Below, piece by piece: positions 10,340-20,143 of a DNA stretch of 64,000 nucleotides. The notes under the pieces were generated by a model. It did no database searches. It saw only the letters and a program-made list of their open reading frames with translations, and had not been told where the DNA came from. This DNA is from Camillea tinctor (Eukaryota > Ascomycota > Sordariomycetes > Xylariales > Xylariaceae): the NCBI GenBank assembly GCA_022578605.1, contig MU394092.1:124001-188000 (forward strand). The letters are read 5' to 3'. Position 1 is the first letter of the stretch. Each line of letters opens with the position of its first letter. The translations under genes and the position numbers were made by a program.

Positions 10340-11274
10340 CTATTCGGGCTTTTCCAATCCAGGCTTCTTCTCTTCAGCCGGCTTTGAACTCTCTCCTCCC
10401 TCCCTTTTCTTAGCACCAAACCAACCTCCTGCCTCCGACAGAGTCCCTAGTACAACCGAGCTAGACTTGTCTTCTTGTTTTGAGGGCTGGTCACCTACAT
10501 TAGCAGCGGCCGCTTGAGGTCTTCTATCTCCGGTGTCGGATCCCCCTTTTTCGTGCTTCTGCTTCGGCTCGGCCCCGGCCCCAGCTCCGGCCGTCACCTT
10601 GGTGTCGGCACCGACATCCGCCTCCTCCTTCTCGCGCTCTTTCCTCTCACCAGCACGGCGCTGCTCGACGCGCTCGCGCTTGCGACGCATGGCAGCCTTG
10701 AGCTGCTTGTCCTCCTCATCGCGAACCTCGAGTTCATGCAGCCATTTCTGGTGTCGCTCCTCGGCTCGCTTCTGAGCCTCGAGCTTGAACAACTCCTGGC
10801 GCTTCTCACGGTCGGCGCCGTAGTAAGCGCCACCAGCGACCATGGCCATCACGGTGAAAGCCTGGGCGCCAATACGTGCGCGGAACATGCGCTGTACCTG
10901 TGCATGGTCGCCGCGGCGCATCCCGCGCCAGGCATTATACAAGGCCACGCAGGTCAGGAGCGTGCCTAGGAAAAGATAGATGTAATCGTTAGTCTATTTA
11001 GTGCTTCTTGCTTTTCCCACCCTTGCTTTCCATATGGTCAGTAGCGTAAACGTACCCAGAGGGATGAGAGGCTCTTCTCGCAGCTTGCGGGATATCTTCT
11101 GAAAGCCGGTCTCATTGTATTCCCTATACCGATGAGTAAGTGTTTGAAAACGTCTTAGGAATAGTTTACTTATGCAAATATATATATGTCTGTGTGTTAA
11201 ATATATATGCACAAGTTCGGGATAAAGACGTACTTGTCGTCGTCGAACGACGAGGGCATGGGCCTGTCGGACAT
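10340..11274 (-). CDS. RCF1: Respiratory supercomplex factor 1 (HIG1-domain protein)
   Basis: Inner mitochondrial membrane protein of the Hig1 type-2 family that associates with cytochrome c oxidase and supports III-IV supercomplexes. Exons 11274-11234, 11123-11056 and 10965-10340 give 244 residues; phases 2 and 1 match at the joins. N-terminus MSDRPMPSSFDDDKEYN, then the domain with KLREEPLIPLGTLLTC, the first membrane span, the family motif Q-x3-R-x-R-x3-Q (QRMFRARIGAQ), and a second span (AFTVMAMVAGGAYYGA). The C-terminal 110 residues are a long charged coiled-coil-like segment followed by an Ala/Gly/Lys-rich tail, typical of filamentous fungi. Divergent from ILV1, with about 1 kb between the starts. 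Confidence 0.92.
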
Positions 11275-12306
11275 CGCGGGACGTGGGCTTTACGGGATTT
11301 AACTATGACCTGCGAGAATCCCTTTTCTCTCTCTTTTTAGCATGGAGTAATTAGGGTATTGCCCAAGATTGGGTTTCGTTAAAGAGAAAGGGGGTTCTTC
11401 ACAATGCGGATGCTATAGAGGAGGTATAGTGAGAGTTCAAGGTGTATTCATGATGACATGGATTGATGGATTCTTTGATAAAGCTTGAAGCTTCAGTACG
11501 TTTTAGTGGGGAACTCAACGGCACGGGTAAGGGGGAAACTTATCGGCACGTAGGTAAGTACCGTTTAACCTAAAGACCTGTATAGCGGCAATCTAAAGAC
11601 CTGTATAGCGGCAATCTAAAGACCTGTATAGCGGCAATCTAAAGACCTGTATAGCGGCAATCTAAAGACTGGGTTAAAGTTGCCGGCTTTGATCCCCAAA
11701 CCGACGAGCGACCGGATACACTAGCAAAAGTAAGTGTTGGGTACCTCAAGTGCTACCCAGAGTACTATCATACATCAACACTATGTACCTAACCTAAATT
11801 AGGTGCTACGTAGCTTTTTATACAAAAAAATTTTTAACCCAGAGCTGTCGATAAAGAACTTATTACTAGATAATATATAGGTACTATGTAGGTAGTATAT
11901 GAACCTAGGTACTAAGTAAGGACCTAGTACCTAGGTAGGTACATAGTTGTATTGTATGCACATAATCAGCAACTCGGCTAGTCTAGACCCCGCGATAAAA
12001 GATTCAAGAAAAAAAAAAAATCCAAACATTAAGCACCTGCCCCACCATAACTTGCATTGTGTACCCTGTAACATCCAAAGAGTCATGAAATATTTTATGA
12101 GGTAGATAGATAGATAATCTACTACTAAGTACTACTATATACCCTACATCGCATTCGTCAGTCAGTCATTCGTTGTAATACCTACTACTTAGGTTCCTAG
12201 ATACCACCCTGTGCCATCGCCTTTTCTTCCCTCCCATCTCTTTTTCTTTCCCTCCCTTCCTCTTTGTCTCTTGTTATAATCTTCCTTCTCCTTACCCGCA
12301 AGAGCA
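11275..12306. promoter_or_regulatory. Divergent RCF1/ILV1 promoter region
   Basis: About 1 kb between two divergent starts. It contains the 23-bp tandem repeat at 11571-11669, AT-rich segments near 11810-11880, two ACCTAGGT palindromes (11903-11910, 11929-11936) and a pyrimidine-rich leader just before ILV1 (about 12218-12300). A near-match to a Gcn4/Cpc1 site (AGAGTCAT near 12080) was not counted. Confidence 0.5.
11571..11669. repeat. 23-bp tandem repeat, four full copies plus a partial
   Basis: The unit TAAAGACCTGTATAGCGGCA followed by ATC is repeated four times with no visible difference (starts at 11571, 11594, 11617 and 11640), then a partial TAAAGAC at 11663-11669. It lies in the RCF1/ILV1 divergent promoter. 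Identity of the copies points to recent expansion, and copy number may vary between strains. Confidence 0.95.
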
Positions 12307-14111
12307 ATGTCGGCTCAACCAACAACTCCAGTTGATACCGTCATGGCCAATGGCATCAGGAACGGCGTCAACGGCCATGTCCCGCGCACACCCTCTCGAT
12401 CTGGCCTGTCTTTGACGGAGTATAGCGCAAACCCGTCGCCGCCATCGGAGGAGAAGCAGGCTCGCATGAGAAATATTGTGCCAGAAGAATTCATCTTGCC
12501 CAATGGGTATCCAGATGTTGGTCGCCTATTCGGCATGGCTTTGCGACAGGCTCAATGGCTGACAATTTCTATTTCCACTCATGCTAGTACCTCCGTTTGA
12601 TCCTTACCTCGAGAGTATACGAAGCCTGTAAAGAAACCTCTCTGGCCCCAGCTACCAATCTTTCGAATCGCCTCGAGTGTAATGTATTGCTCAAAAGAGA
12701 AGATGAACAACCTGTCTTCAGCTTCAAGTTACGCGGCGCCTACAATAAAATGGCACATCTCGATCGAAACCTGAGTTGGAAGGGCGTCGTCGCTTGCAGC
12801 GCTGGAAACCACGCACAGGGGGTCGCCTACTCGGCTAGGTTACTCAAAATACCTGCTACTATCGTCATGCCCTCGGGTACTCCAAGTATCAAGCATCGTA
12901 ATGTCTCGAGGCTAGGCGGTTGCGTTGTCCTCCACGGTCAAGACTTTGATGCCGCCAAGGAGGAATGTTCGCGACTTGAAAAACAACACGGCCTCATCAA
13001 CATACCACCTTTCGACGATCCCTACGTCATAGCTGGCCAAGGAACCATAGGCATGGAGCTGTTGCGGCAAACCAACATACAGAAGCTCGAGGCTATATTC
13101 TGTTGTGTCGGCGGAGGGGGCCTCATTGCTGGCATTGGTGTCTACGTCAAGAGAATTGCTCCACACGTCAAAATCATCGGCGTCGAGACCGAAGATGCAA
13201 ATGCTATGGTCCAATCCTTACGGCAGGGAAAACGTATCGTGCTTAAAGAAGTTGGTCTTTTTGCCGATGGTGCTGCCGTCAAGACAGTGGGAGAGGAAAC
13301 GTTTCGCATATGCCAAGAAGTCATCGACGAGGTCATAGAGGTCAACACTGACGAGACTTGTGCGGCTATCAAGGATGTGTTTGAAGATACACGCTCCATT
13401 GTGGAGCCTGCTGGCGCACTAGCGCTCGCTGGTTTGAAAAAATGGGTGGCGACCAACCCATCCAGCGACCGGAACCGGTCACTCATTGCTATCACCAGTG
13501 GCGCGAATATGAACTTTGACAGACTACGCTTTGTTGCTGAGCGTGCCACTCTAGGTGAGGGCAAAGAGGCTCTCCTGTGTGTTAGCATCCCGGAAAGGCC
13601 AGGCTCATTTGCCGAACTGATTAATAACGTCATGCCACATGCGGTGACCGAGTTCTCTTACCGCTATGCTACGAGTGAGACGGCCAATGTACTCATCGGC
13701 ATCTCACTCACAGGCGCAGCGTCACAAAGAGTGCATGAACTCCAGGCACTCATGAACCGCATCACCGATACCGGCATGTCGGTGACGGACCTCTCCGGCG
13801 ATGAGCTAGCTAAGTCGCACATCCGCTACCTAGTCGGTGGCCGGTCAAACGTTGCAGACGAGAGATCGTACATGTTTAACTTCCCCGAGAGACCGGGAGC
13901 TCTAGAGAAGTTCCTACGCACGCTACGCTTACGGTACAATATTAGCCTATTCCAATACCGGAACGGTGGAAGTGATGTCGGCAAGGTCCTCACAGGAATC
14001 CAATGCCCGGACGCTGAAGTACCGCATCTAGAGAAGTCGCTGAAGGAGATAGGGTACCCGTGGGAAGACTGCACACAGAGCAGCGTATTCAAGACATTCC
14101 TGAGAAGTTAA
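12307..14111 (+). CDS. ILV1: Threonine dehydratase (threonine deaminase), isoleucine biosynthesis
   Basis: PLP enzyme converting threonine to 2-oxobutanoate and ammonia, the first step to isoleucine; mitochondrial in yeast. Exons 12307-12516 and 12588-14111 give 577 residues, with a phase-0 intron carrying a GCTGAC branch site. The PLP lysine is Lys117 in [21 protein letters not shown] and the glycine loop [12 protein letters not shown] bind the cofactor phosphate. Two C-terminal ACT-like regulatory domains are visible ([13 protein letters not shown] and [13 protein letters not shown]), so feedback control by isoleucine and valine is expected. The 70-residue N-terminus is Pro/Ser-rich and is not an obvious Arg-rich presequence; import is inferred from the family. 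Confidence 0.95.
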
Positions 14112-14666
14112 CTAATGCGGTAGATGGGGATGTCTGGGTGAGGGTCAGTGTAAAAAGAAGGAGTTCGGGTATGGTGTGGGAATTCCCTATGTATACATAT
14201 AACCTAGGTTAGGTGTTTTGCAGGTAAATGGTATTGAGTATTTTCTTTTGAGCAAGAGATAAAAAAAAATGCAAGAAAGAAATTCTACAGTAGGGAGGTT
14301 AAATAAGATACCTATCTACTACGGAAGGGCTTGGGGGATATATAAAACGAAAGCAATTTAATCGCATGCATGGCGGTTCCTGTCTATAAATAGTGTAAAT
14401 AACGGTTTAGCCTATACGTACTTGACGTACTTGACGTACTACACTAAGTAGTTCAGGTTTAGCCCATATAAGCATTGGCGGGTTTGGTAGAGGACCAATA
14501 GAATTCTGAAGATATATGACCCCCACATTATTTTATTCCATGTAAGTTTGTTTCTGAACCTTGAAATCTCCTCCTCCATTGGAACCCTTTCTTCTCTTCA
14601 TCCACCCTTGCCATAACCTACTGCTTCCAATCCTAGGAGGAATCCCCTTCCGAAATACCTCGGAGA
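14112..14666. other. Intergenic ILV1 to bL36m
   Basis: Presumed ILV1 3' UTR and promoter of the next gene on the same strand. Contains ACCTAGGT at 14202-14209 and a short tandem CGTACTTGA duplication near 14418-14440. No gene seen. Confidence 0.5.
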
Positions 14667-15143
14667 ATGGCGGGCCCGTCACCTTTGCTCGTAGCATCGC
14701 TCCGAGCGCTGTCCCTACGCGCCACCCCAACGATCCGACAGACCCTCCGACTCGGATCACAACCTGCTCGATCCATTTCCCAGAACCTCCTCGCCCCGAA
14801 GTCGGCGATGAGATCAAGCTTAGCGGCTGCAACCAAGATATCCTCAGCGGTTTCACAACAGCAGCAGCAGACAAGGGGTATGAAGGTGCATAGTTCAGTC
14901 AAAAGGCGATGCGAGCATTGCAAGGTTAGTTCGGTTCAGTTAATATGGCTGGTGGAGCAAGTCGAGAGCCCGAGCCCTTGAGATCATTGTCCGAGAGGAG
15001 GGGGATCAGGAAGGGGAAGATCGAATAGCGCTGACTGCAATGGCATTGCGTAGGTCGTACGGAGGAAAACCAACAATCGCCGCCGAGGCTACATATACAT
15101 CATCTGCAGCGCGAACCCGAGGCATAAGCAACGCCAGGGATGA
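14667..15143 (+). CDS. RTC6: Mitochondrial large ribosomal subunit protein bL36m
   Basis: Small protein of the mitochondrial large subunit; the yeast homologue is Rtc6/Mrpl36-type. Exons 14667-14924 and 15054-15143 give 115 residues with a phase-0 join. Residues 1 to about 70 are a basic, Ser/Ala/Leu-rich mitochondrial presequence with a short polyGln (near residue 64). The mature part begins at about GMKVHSSVKRRCEHCK and has the bL36 zinc-ribbon ligands C-x2-C, then C and H (IICSANPRHKQRQG). The ORF alone misses the last 29 residues; they were recovered from the second exon after a TAG acceptor. Convergent with the LYR gene. Confidence 0.93.
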
Positions 15144-15282
15144 TGACGATGAATAAATGGGCAAGGTAGACGATAGATATGATGAGCGGGCGAGAGGTTT
15201 TGGTTTGGTGTGGCTTGGCTTGCACAGGTTGTGTAAAGTAATGAGGGCATAGACCTCGATGCCAATAGAGAGACAAAGAGAC

Positions 15283-15322
<40 letters not shown>

Positions 15323-15596
15323 GAGAGGGTTTGTATAAAATACGACATATGACACCGAAGTAACCATTCAGTATATATGTAAATTTCTTTTTTTTAATAT
15401 CTTTCCTTCCCAGGTGTTCTTGGACTCCTGTTGTCGTGAGGACGGGTACCTTGATGCTCAACACCACGTACCAAAAATACCCGAGGCACTACATACTATC
15501 TACATAACCTTGCTATCTGAGCCAACAACTTGTCCCTCGGGATACATGTAGACAGACAAGCTATGTGACGGCAAGCAGGTTCGTAGGTAGCTAGTC
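15144..15596. other. Convergent 3' flanks with GA microsatellite
   Basis: Region between bL36m and the LYR-motif gene. It holds the GA run at 15286-15319. Open frames here are caused by this simple repeat and were not taken as genes. Confidence 0.5.
15286..15319. repeat. (GA)17 microsatellite
   Basis: An uninterrupted GA dinucleotide run of 34 bases, followed by further GA-rich sequence, in the convergent 3' region between bL36m and the LYR-motif gene. Confidence 0.95.
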
Positions 15597-15986
15597 TTAC
15601 ATGCCACCAATATACCGTTCCATGCTCTCCCACTCGGTCTTGCCGGTAGATAGCAGATAGCGTATGTGGGTCAGGTCCGTGACGCCGCGGTGACGCTCAA
15701 ATTCGGTACGTGCAAAACTGCGCGTCTCAGCCCGGGTGGTCGAGTCATTGATGCGTCGCGTGCCCCGGAGGATGGTGCGGTAAAGCGAGAGGGCTCGTGA
15801 ACGCTGGAGGAACTGTGATGGTCTTCTAGTTAGCTGGCCGATAAGATGATGGGATGATGGGAGGGGATGAAAACGAACATGGTCCAGGCTCAAGGTTGCG
15901 CCCAGTCGGCTCTTAGCGGGGTTCGTGGCATAGCTTCGAAATGCGGTTGCGGAGCGCAGCTTGGACACAGTTTGGATGAGGCGCAT
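15597..15986 (-). CDS. LYR-motif (Complex1_LYR) protein, LYRM2-like
   Basis: Small mitochondrial LYR-motif protein. Family members bind acyl-ACP and assist assembly of respiratory complexes or Fe-S proteins; LYRM2 is linked to complex I. Exons 15986-15879 and 15812-15597 give 107 residues with a phase-0 intron. An N-terminal basic presequence (MRLIQTVSKLRSATAFRSYA) precedes LQRSRALSLYRTILRGTRRI with the LYR tripeptide, then a conserved Arg-rich helix (SFARTEFERHRGVTDLTHIRY). The unspliced frame is also open and would insert 22 residues; splicing is preferred because it joins LDH to FLQRSRALSLYR as in homologues. Assignment to LYRM2 rather than another LYR protein is moderately sure. Confidence 0.85.
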   Translation of the reverse strand: MRLIQTVSKLRSATAFRSYATNPAKSRLGATLSLDHVRFHPLPSSHHLIGQLTRRPSQFLQRSRALSLYRTILRGTRRINDSTTRAETRSFARTEFERHRGVTDLTHIRYLLSTGKTEWESMERYIGGM

Positions 15987-16543
15987 GGGAGATGGGGGAT
16001 GGGAGATGAGAAAGGGAAGAAAGATCCTGGATGGATATACAAGTCAACTCTTTTAAGATGTGGGTTAAGATAGACCTGATACATAGGGACTACTAGTAGT
16101 AGTTAATACATAGGTTACCTACCTAAGCCGTAGCTGTGACTTAAACTTTCGTAGGTATTTTCTTGGTGGGGCAGATGCTTTATGATACATAAGTACATAA
16201 GTACATACAAATAAAAGTATCCGTGTCACCCACCTACACCTAAGTTAGGTACCTAGGTTAGGTTGGGTAGGTAGTGCTAGTAAACTCAAAAACTCATCAT
16301 CTGCAATTATTAAACTTAGTAACCTAAACCCTTTTGACCTACAATTTGACTTACACAATGCACATAACCTAACAGACCTAGCACTTAGGTTAAGGGGTAT
16401 AAAGTACTATTTCTATACATATTCAACTTCTAACTTACTATCGTATACCTAGCATTTTACTCTCTAATAAAGAGTAAGAAGAACGAGAGCAAGAGGCAAC
16501 GAGAATACTACGGCTTTATATATGTTAATGAAAAGAAAACGAA
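15987..16543. promoter_or_regulatory. Divergent LYR-protein/NAA40 promoter region
   Basis: About 560 bp between divergent starts, rich in TAGGT/ACCTA words including ACCTAGGT at 16251-16258 and a tandem ATAAGTAC near 16190-16205. No gene or defined operator recognised. Confidence 0.4.
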
Positions 16544-17371
16544 ATGAAGCACCCTAAGGGAGACATTAAGCAAAGACACGCCGCCGCCGACCCCATCGAA
16601 CGCGTAAATCAGAAGGGTGATGAGATATTCATCAAGGAACACTTATGCCCCAGGTCAGATCTTCCACCTGTCGTGTATCCAATGACATGAGACTAGCATA
16701 CTAATATGATCATCGAATAGCGAGCCGACGTGGAACCAATGGGTAAACCCTAAGTCTCAGGATAGCTTTTCGCTCAGCCTAGTCCGTGCAGGATCTCTAA
16801 GTGACGAGGACTTAAAGGCATGCTTCGATTTGGTGGAGGAGACAAGTCGTGCCGACTATGAGCCTTCATCGTTTGGCTGGAAACCTAGCAAGAAGATAGC
16901 AGAGATGAAGTCCCCCGATCTGAGATACATCCTCGTCAAGGATAGCGAGGGTAGGGTCAAGGCTTTTACTTCACTCATGCCGACATATGAGGAAGGAGAG
17001 CCCGTCGTCTACTGCTACGAAATCCATCTCAAGCCGGAACTCCAGGGGTGGGTGTCTTTTCCGTATCAGTCTCGAATTCATTGGCCAAGAGGCTTTTACT
17101 GATCTATGCCGATATCAGCACTGGGCTAGGGAAGCTTCTTCTAGGACTTCACGAAAGCGTAGCCGCCAATACGCCTCCTATCAAGAAGGTTATGTTGACT
17201 TGCTTCCTGAGTAACATGCATGCTCATGAGTTTTATAAGAAGCGTGGGTTTGAAAAAGATAAAATATCGCCCGAGCCGCGAAAACTCCGATATGGGAAGG
17301 AGTTTATCCCGGATTATCTTATTATGAGCAAAGTCATTGTTCAAGAGCAGTCCTTGGGCACCAGCTCTTGA
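16544..17371 (+). CDS. NAA40: N-alpha-acetyltransferase 40 (NatD), histone H4/H2A N-terminal acetyltransferase
   Basis: GNAT-fold enzyme that acetylates the N-terminal Ser of histones H4 and H2A (yeast Nat4). Exons 16544-16653, 16721-17047 and 17119-17371 give 229 residues; both joins are phase 2. Signature elements are DYEPSSFGWKPSKKIAEM (substrate-binding region typical of NatD), YCYEIHLKPELQG, and the acetyl-CoA loop QGTGLGKLLL, formed only after splicing intron 2. MLTCFLSNMHAHEFYKKRGF is the C-terminal GNAT core. The intron 1 branch site is CATACTAAT. Upstream ATGs at 16522 and 16528 are out of frame and would act as short uORFs, which may lower translation. Confidence 0.9.
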
Positions 17372-19116
17372 CCGCCAGCTCAAATCAGCCGATCTACCAG
17401 CCTAAACGTTAAACAATCGTCTCAGCCTCCTAAATTTATAGCTTATATATATAGCTGGGTGATGATCAAGCATACCGAGATTCATACGCGGTTTACCGTC
17501 CCTGCTGATGAGTTCAAGGACTACTCTGCGGCCTATTAGCTACTGGTGTACGGTACGTCTTCTGTCGCTTCATTTCTCTCTAGGTTAGTGAGAACCGTCA
17601 AAGAATCGAATGGGTATTCAAGGTGTTTTCTCCATTCTTGAAGCCTGGAAGGATTCTGCATCGCAGATACTAGCTTCTGGCATTTTTCAAATACAGTATT
17701 GTGCCGTCGTCCAGCATAAACAACGAAGTCACAAAACGAATACCTGATCTTTAGACAATCATCGAGCGACCAGCCACAAATAGCAGAGGCAATGTCCTTA
17801 GCCAGGACATTATCACATAAGTTAGAACTTTTGGCTCTCTCAAACTCCCTAGGCTCAATGGTCTCTTGGGAGAGGTACTATCGGAACGCCCTGTACACAG
17901 AAGAGATAAGGCTATAAATCTGGTTGTGCCGTGGCTATTAGTATGATTAGGCTGTCCAAGCAACCAATCGTATGGTGTCTTTCATCAGCCGTAAACACTT
18001 CTCTGCTACAGTATCGCGCGAAGTATCTAAATGAATTATCTTAGCAACTGTGAACTTTAACAAAGCATTAGTATTTCACAACTCGGTATGATTTCTCTCT
18101 AACACTTTAGAGTAGGCATATGAAAATCTAAACATTCAAAGAGACGTGGAATATGTTGACATATATCTTGATTGAGACCTCTTTTGAGGCTCTCAAGCTC
18201 GTATCAAATCAAGTTTTGGGGCTGCCTAGGGTCAACTAGCTGCTAACGCACCTAGTTGCGGAACGGACACGAACATGCACACTTCCAAGATTTTGTATTC
18301 TTACTATCAAGCTAAGGCTAATAACATATATGTAGAAACTAACGAGAAACAGGTTGCGTTAGCGTATGCATCGGTTGCGATATAAGAACCCAAAGTACCT
18401 ATACACTAAGGAGGGAAAATAATGAAGTATGCACCTACGTGCGTGAAAATTAGTTTGTCATGTCTTTAGGCTGGCGAAAACTCGTCCTCTATCCTCTTAT
18501 AGTCCCGGGTATTACAGCAAGGGCTGATTTGCATGCTTTAGCTGGATGGCAGAGTTGAAGTAGGTACCTACTATTCTAAGCATACTTACATCATGATGAC
18601 CAGTCGGAAGCCGCAGGATGACGAGTGGTCCGGATTAACCAATAGTAACTAGGTAGTATTCTCAGTTTCTCGTAGCTGAAGATGCCGTGCATCCAAGAAA
18701 CTATCCGGACTAGTTAACGATCTTCAACTTCTGTAGCATGTCACATACCATCCAGTTACGAAATCCTCGGTTGCTTAAGCAGTCAAGTTACAACTACAAA
18801 ACTCCCTATCCCTGAGCCTCGCTAGTATCACCAATAGATAACTCCAGGCTATTGTTACAGTCATGTCGTCATCATATGTACCTATCCCACTGCACGAAGA
18901 AGACAAGATGCAGGCATCTTCTACCACTCACATATTCCCCCTCCCTCTCATTATGACTCGGTCTATTGTCTTCCATAAGTGGCATATTTAACCTTTCCTC
19001 TACCTCTCATTTCAATCAAATCTGGGAGAAGAATTCACCTACTGTACTCTATACTTCCACGAAAAACGAAGAACCGAATACTTGTCGACAAAGGTATTAG
19101 TGCTCGTGGTACCAAA
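17372..19116. other. Intergenic region with a possible decayed gene
   Basis: Apart from the minus-strand coding-like segments at about 17536-18240 listed separately, this stretch shows only scattered short frames. 18250-18978 holds nothing I can name and probably includes the promoter of the membrane protein gene. Confidence 0.4.
17536..18135 (-). CDS. Possible small gene or gene relic, product unknown
   Basis: A spliced minus-strand model is possible: 18135-18106, 18054-17965 and 17877-17536, 153 residues, with phase-0 joins. Both introns have AATACTAATG- or CATACTAATA-like branch sites. The last exon is a 114-codon open stretch with protein-like composition (DNVLAKDIASAICGWSLDD, FEKCQKLVSAMQNPSRLQEW). 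Sequence before the proposed ATG (to about 18240) also looks coding in another frame (ELESLKRGLNQDICQHIPRL) but has stops, so this may be a degraded longer gene rather than an intact small one. No family recognised. Confidence 0.28.
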
Positions 19117-19701
19117 ATGGCCCCTATTATTTCGCTGCCATCAGCCCTAAATAGTCTTGTTAGTCGCCACCTATTTGATTATCACCAGACAACTAGGGAC
19201 GATAAAAGCCATCCGACACAAACACTCCCGCAAGCAGTATCCAATGTCATTTCCGCCCGGCAAGTCGCGACTACGACAGTCATTGCCGATAGCGGCACTA
19301 GCGGAGGAACTACTCTTAGCGGCGGTGCAATCGCCGGCATCGTTATCGGGACCATTGCTGGAACACTCCTTCTCCTCTGGCTCATTCGATCGTGTCTAAA
19401 CTTGGGCTACCCAGGGCTCTGGGGGTCAACGTTCGAACCGGAGCACGAGAAGCCGTCGGTAGCCGCGTACGACTACCCAAGTCGTCATCACCATCACCAC
19501 CACCACCGCCACCGGTCGCACTCGGAGCACAGCCCTCGGCGCGCATCGTTCGTTAGCACGACGACGCGGCCTGTTGTGGTAGAGCCACGGGGGAGAAGCC
19601 CGCGGGCACCCCAGCCGGCTTATTATCCCAGAAAGGGAGAGGTAGTGGACTCGAGGGACCTAAGGAGGTTGAGTGATGGGCGGAGACACCGGGGGTATTG
19701 A
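19117..19701 (+). CDS. Single-pass membrane protein with His-rich cytoplasmic tail, 194 aa
   Basis: Function not recognised. The start ATG at 19117 was chosen for its ACCAAAATGG context; an in-frame ATG at 18979 would add 46 basic residues. A Ser/Thr-rich N-terminal part of about 85 residues lacks a strong signal peptide. It is followed by Gly/Ser-rich sequence and one membrane span (IAGIVIGTIAGTLLLLWLI). The tail has HHHHHHHRHR, many Arg/Ser residues and a charged end. The layout (Ser/Thr-rich, Gly-x-Ile-Ala-Gly span, basic tail) is common in fungal wall-sensor-like and Mid2-like proteins, but no WSC domain is present. Convergent with the 2EXR gene. Confidence 0.6.
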   Translation: MAPIISLPSALNSLVSRHLFDYHQTTRDDKSHPTQTLPQAVSNVISARQVATTTVIADSGTSGGTTLSGGAIAGIVIGTIAGTLLLLWLIRSCLNLGYPGLWGSTFEPEHEKPSVAAYDYPSRHHHHHHHRHRSHSEHSPRRASFVSTTTRPVVVEPRGRSPRAPQPAYYPRKGEVVDSRDLRRLSDGRRHRGY

Positions 19702-20143
19702 TTAGTGGAGCGACAAATCAACTAGGGAAGAGACGAGAAGTATGAAAGAAATCATTTATGATGTATGAATGGATGACCGGGAATGTAAGCAAAATTATTT
19801 GTTAATGGATACACAACATTGATGATATAAAATACGAGAATATGCAAGGGAATTAGGTGTGGTTGGGGAATAATATATGGAAGATTAATTGGATAATGCA
19901 TACACGACTTGACAATGATAACTATCAAGACCATAACAAGTCATGTTATACTATTTAACCAAGCTACGTGAAACTATTGTGTACTTTAACGAAATCTTCG
20001 GTTAATCCTGCTCTCTTATACTACCTAGGTAGTATAGGCATTATAATCGTAAAGTAGTTCTATATCCCCTTGGAAACCCCCTTTCCTCAACGCCCCTTGA
20101 TTCATTTAAACCACCCCATAGCCCTTGTTTATACGAAAACAGA
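19702..20143. other. Convergent 3' flanks
   Basis: AT-rich sequence between the membrane protein and the 2EXR gene, with ACCTAGGT at 20023-20030. No gene seen. Confidence 0.5.

Noticed and set aside
12060..12095. Possible Gcn4/Cpc1 site upstream of ILV1
   Set aside because: AGAGTCAT misses the TGASTCA consensus by one base; a single imperfect copy is not evidence.
15006..15467. 153-codon minus-strand frame with a Ser/Leu run
   Set aside because: Generated by the GA microsatellite; it overlaps the real bL36m second exon on the other strand.
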